Shown: in pieces, positions 33,705 to 39,813 of the stretch
Position numbering within the stretch: position 1 is the stretch's first letter
Layout: each line of letters starts with the position of its first letter
Origin: an uncultured Acidimicrobiales bacterium
Lineage (GTDB): Bacteria; Actinomycetota; Acidimicrobiia; Acidimicrobiales; SZUA-35
Reading direction: 5' to 3'
DNA: 39,813 nt
Assembly: GCA_937976305.1 (NCBI GenBank)
Contig: CALJSB010000071.1
Coordinates: 1 to 39,813 of the forward strand
Program-made: the position numbers and the translations under genes
The notes under the pieces: model-generated
Database searches by the model: none
Told to the model about the DNA's origin: nothing
What the model saw: the letters and a program-made list of their open reading frames with translations, nothing else

Positions 33705-34901
33705 ATGACCGTTGTGGGTTCTGATACCGCACGACTGGCCAAGGCAGACACCAACGAGCCCCTGCTCGTCGTCAAGGACCTGAAGACCCACTTCCAGATC
33801 GATGCCGGCCTCGTCAAGGCCGTCGACGGCGTGTCGCTCGAACTCGATCGAGGAAAGACACTCGGCATCGTGGGCGAGTCAGGGTCGGGTAAGACCGTGT
33901 TGTCTCGTTCGATCATGCGGCTCAACATCGCCAACAACGTGATCAACACCGGTTCGATCGTCTACGACGGTGAAGAACTCATCACCAAGTCGTCCAAGCA
34001 GATGCAGAAGCTCTGGGGCGTCGAAATGGCGATGGTCTTCCAAGATCCGATGACCTCGCTCAACCCGGTGGTGCGGGTGGGCCGTCAGCTCACCGAGCAC
34101 CTGCGGTATCACCTCGGCGTCAACAAGGCCGAAGCTCGATCGAACGCAATCGAGTTGTTGCGCTCGGTGAAGATTCCTGAGCCCGAATCGCGAATCGACA
34201 ACTACCCGCACGAGATGTCGGGTGGTATGCGCCAGCGCGTGTGTATCGCCATTGCGCTGGCCTGCGGCCCCAAGATGCTCTTCGCCGATGAGCCGACCAC
34301 GGCCCTAGACGTCACCGTCCAGCACCAGATTCTCAATCTGCTGGCCACCCAGCAGCGGGACCGCTTCATGACCATGATCATGGTCACCCACGACCTTGGC
34401 GTTGTGGCCGGTCGAGCCGACGAAATCGCCGTGATGTACGCCGGCAAAGTCGTCGAGAAGGCTCCCACGGGAACCCTCTTCAGCGACATGCGCCACCCCT
34501 ACACCCAGGCCTTGCTGTGGTCGATCCCGAAGATCGCTCAACCGAAGCACACTCGCCTCAACGCGATTGCCGGTCGACCTCCAGACCTCATCAATCCGCC
34601 AACGGGTTGTTCGTTCTCACCTCGCTGCCCCTACGCCCAGGACAAGTGCCGAGAGGAAGAGCCACCGCTGGTTGGCGGCTCGACTCCCGGACACCAATTC
34701 GCGTGCTGGTATCCGGTCGGGTCCAAGGAAAACGAAGAGGCCTACGCCAAGAACCTCGCCGATGGCGTTGCGGTGACGCTTGCCGCCGAAGGCAAGATCA
34801 CGGCGACTGAAGAACTCACAGCAGAGATCATCGCCGATCTTGATCTTGGCGAGGCCGTCATCGACGTCTCTGATCCGACGACCGGCGAAGGAGCCGACTG
34901 A
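33705..34901 (+). CDS. Peptide/nickel-type ABC transporter ATPase (OppD/DppD type)
   Basis: First ATPase of a five-gene ABC importer, 398 residues. Walker A is GESGSGKT (57-64), the signature MSGGMRQRV lies near residue 168, and Walker B is [12 protein letters not shown] near residue 191. The C-terminal oligopeptide-transporter extension is present with spaced Cys ([15 protein letters not shown], then FACWYP). An ATG at 33705 is chosen because GGGAG lies nine bases upstream; earlier in-frame Met codons lie in the intergenic region. The stop overlaps the next ATPase gene by one base (TGATG). It supplies energy for uptake of a peptide or similar solute. Confidence 0.93.
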   Translation: MTVVGSDTARLAKADTNEPLLVVKDLKTHFQIDAGLVKAVDGVSLELDRGKTLGIVGESGSGKTVLSRSIMRLNIANNVINTGSIVYDGEELITKSSKQMQKLWGVEMAMVFQDPMTSLNPVVRVGRQLTEHLRYHLGVNKAEARSNAIELLRSVKIPEPESRIDNYPHEMSGGMRQRVCIAIALACGPKMLFADEPTTALDVTVQHQILNLLATQQRDRFMTMIMVTHDLGVVAGRADEIAVMYAGKVVEKAPTGTLFSDMRHPYTQALLWSIPKIAQPKHTRLNAIAGRPPDLINPPTGCSFSPRCPYAQDKCREEEPPLVGGSTPGHQFACWYPVGSKENEEAYAKNLADGVAVTLAAEGKITATEELTAEIIADLDLGEAVIDVSDPTTGEGAD

Positions 34902-35932
34902 TGGCAGGTTCAGGCAAGGCCCATCTCCGCCCTGCAGATGAGACCCTCATGCGGGTTGAGGACCTCAACGTCGAGTTTCCCGTCGGCCGAGGCCGCACGG
35001 TGTACGCCGTCAGCGGCATCAGCTTCGACATCGCCAAGGGCGAAACACTCGGCTTGGTGGGGGAGTCCGGCTGCGGCAAATCCACGACAGGCCGGGGCAT
35101 TCTCCAGCTGCCAAAGCCAACTTCCGGTTCGGTGCAGCTCAAGGGCAACGACCTGATGGCCCTCGACGGCGAAGGGATGCGAGCCACTCGCACTGATCTT
35201 CAAATGATCTTCCAGGATCCCATCTCGTCGCTCAATCCACGACGCATGATCGGCGAGATCGTGGCGGAGCCACTCGCCGTGTGGGGGCCGTTCGACGAAG
35301 ACGAGCAGTGGAAGATCGTGGCCCAGATGCTCGATGCCGTCGGTATCGACCCCGGCGTCGCTCGTTACAAGCGTCCGCATGAGTTCTCCGGAGGTCAGTG
35401 CCAACGCATCTCGATTGCCCGAGCACTGGTGATGGAGCCGGACCTCATCATCTGTGACGAGCCCGTGTCTGCCCTCGACGTGTCGGTGCAGGCCCAGATT
35501 CTCAACATGCTCGAGGATCTGAAGGCCCAATATGGCTTGACCCTCGTGTTTATCGCCCACGACCTCGCCGTTGTGAAGAACATCAGTGACCGGGTGGCCG
35601 TGATGTACCTCGGCAAGATGTGTGAAGTTTCGGAGTCGGACGAGCTCTATGCGAACCCGGCGCACCCCTACACCAGCCTGCTCCTCGGTTCGATTCCGGT
35701 ACCTGACCCCACCGCCAACCTCGACGACACCGTGACGGCCGAAGGTGAGCTTCCTTCACCACTCGCGCCGCCCTCTGGCTGCCGTTTCCGCACTCGTTGC
35801 CCGCTGGCGGACGAAATGTGTGAACGAGTCGAACCGCAAATGCGGAGAGTGAGCGACGATCACTACGTCGCCTGCCACCACCCACTCATCGAAGCCGACC
35901 CGGCCACGGAGGTCACTGTCTCGAACTCGTAG
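34901..35932 (+). CDS. Peptide/nickel-type ABC transporter ATPase (OppF/DppF type)
   Basis: Second ATPase of the importer, 343 residues. Walker A is GESGCGKS (54-61), the signature FSGGQCQRI, and Walker B LIICDEPVSALD. The C-terminal oligo/dipeptide extension includes SGCRFRTRCPLADEMC and ACHHP, matching the usual Cys spacing. The OppF-type N-terminus begins with a short leader before LMRVEDLNVEFPV. It heterodimerises with the preceding ATPase in known systems. Its start overlaps the upstream stop. A 148-base gap follows before the binding-protein gene, which has its own ribosome-binding site. Confidence 0.95.
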   Translation: MAGSGKAHLRPADETLMRVEDLNVEFPVGRGRTVYAVSGISFDIAKGETLGLVGESGCGKSTTGRGILQLPKPTSGSVQLKGNDLMALDGEGMRATRTDLQMIFQDPISSLNPRRMIGEIVAEPLAVWGPFDEDEQWKIVAQMLDAVGIDPGVARYKRPHEFSGGQCQRISIARALVMEPDLIICDEPVSALDVSVQAQILNMLEDLKAQYGLTLVFIAHDLAVVKNISDRVAVMYLGKMCEVSESDELYANPAHPYTSLLLGSIPVPDPTANLDDTVTAEGELPSPLAPPSGCRFRTRCPLADEMCERVEPQMRRVSDDHYVACHHPLIEADPATEVTVSNS

Positions 35933-36080
35933 TCACTATTTTTGTCGTTGCGCGCATATGACAGAGCTGTGACGTCCCAGGCCCATGAAGCATGTGCCGG
36001 GTGCCACATCTGCTATCAAAGCGCCACCTCGGAACCATCGGTTCCACACCGCAATTTCTATCAAGGGGAGAGAGAATCCT

Positions 36081-37916
36081 ATGAAAAGAAGCTTGACCAA
36101 GCTTCTCGCAATGTTGTTTGCCTTTGCCATGATCGCCGCCGCCTGCGGTGGCGATTCCAGTGATGACGGCGAAGAGTCCACGGACACAACAGCTGCAGAA
36201 GAAACAGACGCCTCAGGCGACGAAGCCGACGACGATGACGACGTGGCCGAAGCCGGCGAGGAAGCCGAAGGCGACGTTGACACCGAAGTCGAAGCATCAA
36301 CTGGTGAGCGGGCCTACGGCGGCGATATCGCTGTTGGCCTCGAGGCCGAGGCTGTTGGCCTTCGCCCGTGGGAAGACACCTGCTCATCACCTTGCTACAA
36401 CATGATGATCACCATCTACGACAAGCTCACCGAGCTGACCGCTGATGGCACGTATGAGCCGTGGTTGTTCGAAACGCTCGAGCCGAACGACGACTTCACC
36501 GAGTGGGTCGGAACACTGCGTTCCGGCGTCACGTTCCACAACGACGTCGAGCTCACCGCTCAGACTGTCGCCGACATGTTTGTGATCCAGCAGACCGGCG
36601 CTGCGAGCGCAGGTGCGCTCGGCAGTGCGTTCATCGCTGACGTTCAGGCCACCGGCGACCTCGAGGTCACCTACACCCTGAGCCAGGCCAACTCGGCTCT
36701 TCCGGCAACCCTCTCACGGGCCCCCGTGGGCATGGTGTTCGACCCAGCAGCTGCTGAGGCCGACCCGGACGGCTACTCAACAGCCCCGATCGGTACCGGT
36801 CCATTCGTGATCGAAAGCCGTGACCTCGACAACGAAACCGTCGTTGTTCGTAACGAGAACTACTGGGGCGTCGATCCGGAAGGCAACCAGTTGCCATTCC
36901 TCGACTCCATCAGCTTCCGCCCAATCCCTGACGAAGGCACCCGCCTCGATGCCGTGCTTTCCGGCACGGTCCAGTCGATGCAGACACTTCGTCAGGGCAC
37001 CATCCGTGATGCTCGTGCCGCACGCGACGGTGGCGACGAGATCGAATTGCTCGAGTTCCAGGGCAACAACGTCGGTGGTGGCCAGTTCAACGTGCTTCTC
37101 GCACCGTACGACGACGTGCGAGTCCGACGTGGCCTCACCCACATGAACTCCCAGGAAAACGTCATTGACGCCCTGGGCGGCACCGGCATCTCACTCCCAG
37201 GCACCCAGTGGTTCTCACCAGACTCACCGTGGTACTCAGAGAAGGTCGCTGAGGCATGGCCGCAGTTCGACTTCGAACTCGGCGTGTCGACGCTGCAAGA
37301 GTACGTCGACGATCCGGAGCGCTCAGACGGCAAGGCCGCTGGTGAGCCCATCGACGTCGAACTGTCGTGTCCTCCAGACCCGACCCTCATCGCCGCCATG
37401 CAGGTGCTTGAGCAGACGTGGACCGCTTCTGGCTTGGTCAACGTCGAACTGACCAACTTCGACCAGCAGACCCACATCAACTACGCCCTCGGCGCCGAAA
37501 ACGGCTTCGTCGGCGAGCACGGTGCACACTGCTGGCGCTGGAGTTCAGACGACGATCCGTCACTCGGACTCAACCCTCACCTGGCACCGCCAACGGCTGA
37601 AATCGCCGAAGCTGCGGGTATCCCCGAGATTGTCTCACCGTTGAACTTCCCGAACTGGTTCGACGGTGATGCCTTCGGCGCCGCTGCCGCTGCTATCCAG
37701 ACCGACGACTTCGACGAGCGCTTTGCCCTCTATGAGAGCATCATGTTGCAGTTCGCCGAAGAAGTTCCGATCTGGTACTCCGGCCACACCGCCACAGCAT
37801 TTGTGAATGACCCGTCCATCCAGGGCCTCATTGGCTGGAGCACCCCATCGGGCGTTCTCGGTGCAGGCATTCCCGCCGTTGAGGGACGCTGGGCCGAGGT
37901 CTGGCTCGCCGAGTAA
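36081..37916 (+). CDS. ABC transporter solute-binding lipoprotein, peptide family 5
   Basis: Extracytoplasmic binding protein of the importer, 611 residues. The signal peptide ends in a lipobox, MIAAAC, with the lipidated Cys at residue 22. Residues 23-75 form a very acidic, low-complexity linker (SDDGEESTDTTAAEE..., DDDDDVAEAGEE). The SBP family 5 domain follows: AVGLRPWEDTCSS, NMMITIYDKLTEL, ATLSRAPVGMVFDP and NYWGVDPEGNQLPFLDSI. The ATG at 36081 is preceded by AAGGGGAGAG about eight bases upstream and starts directly before the signal peptide. The ligand is not readable; peptides are only one option for this family. Spacing to the permease gene is 55 bases. Confidence 0.93.
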   Translation: MKRSLTKLLAMLFAFAMIAAACGGDSSDDGEESTDTTAAEETDASGDEADDDDDVAEAGEEAEGDVDTEVEASTGERAYGGDIAVGLEAEAVGLRPWEDTCSSPCYNMMITIYDKLTELTADGTYEPWLFETLEPNDDFTEWVGTLRSGVTFHNDVELTAQTVADMFVIQQTGAASAGALGSAFIADVQATGDLEVTYTLSQANSALPATLSRAPVGMVFDPAAAEADPDGYSTAPIGTGPFVIESRDLDNETVVVRNENYWGVDPEGNQLPFLDSISFRPIPDEGTRLDAVLSGTVQSMQTLRQGTIRDARAARDGGDEIELLEFQGNNVGGGQFNVLLAPYDDVRVRRGLTHMNSQENVIDALGGTGISLPGTQWFSPDSPWYSEKVAEAWPQFDFELGVSTLQEYVDDPERSDGKAAGEPIDVELSCPPDPTLIAAMQVLEQTWTASGLVNVELTNFDQQTHINYALGAENGFVGEHGAHCWRWSSDDDPSLGLNPHLAPPTAEIAEAAGIPEIVSPLNFPNWFDGDAFGAAAAAIQTDDFDERFALYESIMLQFAEEVPIWYSGHTATAFVNDPSIQGLIGWSTPSGVLGAGIPAVEGRWAEVWLAE

Positions 37917-37971
37917 TCAACGGCGAATCATTCGGGTAAGTAAGCACGCCCACTAGGGAGGAAGCGAAGTC

Positions 37972-38931
37972 ATGGGAAGAGTTCTCGCAACACGACTGGC
38001 ACGGTTGGCAGCGACACTGTTCGCCGTCACGTTCCTGTCATTCATCATGACTTCGCTCCTCCCGGGCGATCCTGTCAACGCCATCCTCGGCGTTGACGCA
38101 CCACGCGACGAAGCCACCGTCGAGCGGATCCGAGAAGAGCTTGGGCTCAACGATCCACTACCGGTGCGCTACGTCAACTGGCTCGGCAACGCCGCCACCG
38201 GTGACTTGGGCGAGTCATACATCAACCGTGGCCAGACCGTGTGGGGCGACACCATCGTCCAACGCCTTCCGGTCACCGCCCAGCTGGCCGCCATGGCCAT
38301 CATCATTGCCGTCATCCTCGCCGTGCCACTCGGCATCATCGGTGCCTACCGGCAGGGCCGTTGGCAAGACCAAACCACCTCAGCGGGGGTGCAAGTTGCG
38401 CTCTCGGTACCCAACTTCATCACCGGCATCTTCTTGATATGGCTCTTTGCCGTGAAGTTGAGATGGTTACCCGCCTCGAACTGGAATCGCATTTCCGACA
38501 AGGGAATCTTCGAGAACCTCAAAACAGCCATCCTTCCTGCAACGGCGCTGGCGCTCACGCAGATGGCAATCTTCTCCCGGCTCGTGCGGTCCGACATGAT
38601 TGCCACCCTCCAAGAGAACTTCGTGCTTTCAGCAAAGGCCAAGGGACTCTCAGATCGCTACATCCTCTTCCGCCACGCATTGCGCCCGAGCTCACTGAGC
38701 CTCGCAACCATCGTCGGCATCAACTTCGGCGCTCTCCTCGGTGGCACGGTTGTCATCGAGACGCTGTTCGCCATCCCCGGTCTTGGCTTCCGCCTGATCA
38801 ACGCCATCAACCAGCGTGACATTCTGGTCATCCAGGGCATCACGGTCTTTGTGGCCGTGGCCTACGTATTGATCAACACCGCGGTTGACCTCTTCTACAC
38901 CGTTCTCGATCCTCGCATCCGAAAGAGCTGA
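37972..38931 (+). CDS. ABC transporter permease (OppB/DppB type)
   Basis: A 319-residue inner-membrane permease of about six segments. The first segment (LARLAATLFAVTFLSFIMTSLLPGDP) is followed by the OppB-type periplasmic stretch GDPVNAILGVDAPRDEAT; the EAA loop that contacts the ATPases is AKAKGLSDRYILFRHALRPS. ETLFAIPGLGFRLINAINQRD is the conserved OppB/DppB C-terminal region. AGGGAGG lies about eight bases before the ATG. The next gene starts one base after its stop. Confidence 0.94.
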   Translation: MGRVLATRLARLAATLFAVTFLSFIMTSLLPGDPVNAILGVDAPRDEATVERIREELGLNDPLPVRYVNWLGNAATGDLGESYINRGQTVWGDTIVQRLPVTAQLAAMAIIIAVILAVPLGIIGAYRQGRWQDQTTSAGVQVALSVPNFITGIFLIWLFAVKLRWLPASNWNRISDKGIFENLKTAILPATALALTQMAIFSRLVRSDMIATLQENFVLSAKAKGLSDRYILFRHALRPSSLSLATIVGINFGALLGGTVVIETLFAIPGLGFRLINAINQRDILVIQGITVFVAVAYVLINTAVDLFYTVLDPRIRKS

Positions 38932-38932
38932 C

Positions 38933-39813
38933 GTGACTGCTACCGAACCAGGAACGACAACAGATTTTCCCAGCGACAAACTGACCAGGGTCTCAACGGC
39001 GCTGCCAGTTGATACGCCTCAGGGCACGCCGCCGAAGCGAGCGTCGATCTTTCAGGTCTTCAAAGAGATGCCGGTACTGGTGAAGATCTCGACTATCTGG
39101 CTGATCTTGGTCTTCGGCGGAGCGATCTACGCCAAGATCGACACCGTGATCTTTGATGGCGCGCTGCCGCTGCAAGACCCGAACTTCCAGACCAACAACT
39201 TCAATCCCGACACCGGCGAGTTCGGTGATGGTGAGCCGATTGAATCGCCATCGGCTGAACACTGGCTCGGCACCGATGCCATCGCCCGTGACACCTTTGC
39301 CCGCACCGTGCACGGTGGTTGGGTCAGCCTGATCGTGGCCATGGTTGCTGCTGGCTTCGGCATCATTGTTGGCGGATTCCTCGGCAGCCTCGTTGGCTTC
39401 GTCCGTGGCCGCACCGAGACCATCATCATGTCAGCTATCGACGTGATCTTGGCCTTCCCGGCCCTGATCCTGCTGCTGGCCATGGTGTCGATTTTCAAGG
39501 TCCGCGACCTGCTCACGATCGCCCTGGTCATTGGCTTTCTGAGCATTCCCGCCTACACCCGTGTGTCGAGAGCCAACAGTCTCGCCGTGTCCAACCGCGA
39601 GTTTGTTTTGGCCGCGCGGGCCATCGGCACGAAGCCGGCCACGATTCTGCGACGAGAGATCATTCCGAACGTGCTGCCGACCGTGCTGTCCTACGCCATG
39701 GTGGCCGCCGCGTTCGTGATCGTGGTCGAGGGCTCGCTCAGCTTCCTCGGCCTCAGCGTGCAGCTCCCCACCTCGACCTGGGGCAACATGATCAATCAGG
39801 CTCGTCGCGACAT
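38933..39813 (+). CDS. ABC transporter permease (OppC/DppC type), C-terminus cut by window edge
   Basis: The GTG at 38933, one base after the OppB-type stop, opens a frame that runs off the window (293 full codons). The first segment is near residues 50-67 (ISTIWLILVFGGAIYA), and the conserved OppC pattern HWLGTDAIARDTFARTVHGG lies near residue 110, with the long periplasmic loop before it (FNPDTGEFGDGEP). The EAA loop is ARAIGTKPATILRREIIPN. Missing is only the C-terminal helix or two. It completes the core importer: two ATPases, binding protein, two permeases. Confidence 0.93.
   Translation, partial: MTATEPGTTTDFPSDKLTRVSTALPVDTPQGTPPKRASIFQVFKEMPVLVKISTIWLILVFGGAIYAKIDTVIFDGALPLQDPNFQTNNFNPDTGEFGDGEPIESPSAEHWLGTDAIARDTFARTVHGGWVSLIVAMVAAGFGIIVGGFLGSLVGFVRGRTETIIMSAIDVILAFPALILLLAMVSIFKVRDLLTIALVIGFLSIPAYTRVSRANSLAVSNREFVLAARAIGTKPATILRREIIPNVLPTVLSYAMVAAAFVIVVEGSLSFLGLSVQLPTSTWGNMINQARRD

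Noticed and set aside
35985..36080. Longer reading frame for the binding lipoprotein from an ATG at 35985
   Set aside because: It would bury the signal peptide and lipobox inside the protein; the ATG at 36081 has a strong ribosome-binding site.

Overview
The window is a gene-dense stretch (39 protein genes, two of them cut by the window ends) of a GC-rich bacterial chromosome. It most resembles a free-living actinobacterium, probably of the class Acidimicrobiia. The reasons are an actinobacterial-type transketolase/long transaldolase pair, a LytR_C protein with a Thr-rich linker, an F420-type (LLM) oxidoreductase, many GTG starts, many 1-4 base start/stop overlaps, and several starts with no Shine-Dalgarno but a TAnnnT hexamer 6-9 bases upstream, as in leaderless actinobacterial genes. 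The class is an inference. I see no insertion sequences, phage genes, CRISPR arrays, rRNA or tRNA.

Layout. Positions 1-6645 (minus strand) read as one run: unknown protein, FIST sensory protein, transketolase, transaldolase, nitroreductase and an Hsp70-family ATPase cut by the left edge. Positions 6721-9435 (plus) hold a TetR regulator and a two-gene NDP-forming acyl-CoA synthetase. Positions 9462-14668 (plus) hold a PBP4-type peptidase, a LON-domain protein, two small membrane proteins, a lysine-rich basic protein, and then a ubiquitin-like sulfur carrier (TtuB-like), a tRNA thiolase (TtuA-like) and the tRNA m1A58 methyltransferase TrmI. A convergent acyl-CoA dehydrogenase (14681-16006) follows. 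Positions 16261-18274 hold a LytR_C protein, a Nudix hydrolase and pantothenate kinase. Positions 18392-23132 are a glycogen block: glgX and glgA (plus) meet glgC (minus), whose 3' end overlaps glgA. A YceI protein and a divergent LLM oxidoreductase come next.

Positions 25215-29122 are a tight kynurenine operon: MarR regulator, kynureninase, kynurenine 3-monooxygenase, tryptophan 2,3-dioxygenase. It is followed on the same strand by an aldehyde dehydrogenase, a DapA-superfamily lyase, a crotonase-fold protein and an MFS transporter, whose substrates I cannot assign. Positions 33705-39813 are a peptide-type ABC importer in the order ATPase, ATPase, binding protein, permease, permease (cut by the right edge).

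The most interesting content is the ttuB-ttuA-trmI block. It looks like a T-loop tRNA modification module (2-thiolation at position 54 plus m1A58), known mainly from Thermus, here in what is probably a mesophilic actinobacterium. Other points worth attention are the MarR-controlled kynurenine operon with a clear inverted-repeat operator candidate, a set of probable leaderless promoters (two using the preceding gene's stop codon as part of the -10 box), and an intrinsic terminator at 23333-23368 with no annotated gene upstream on its strand.
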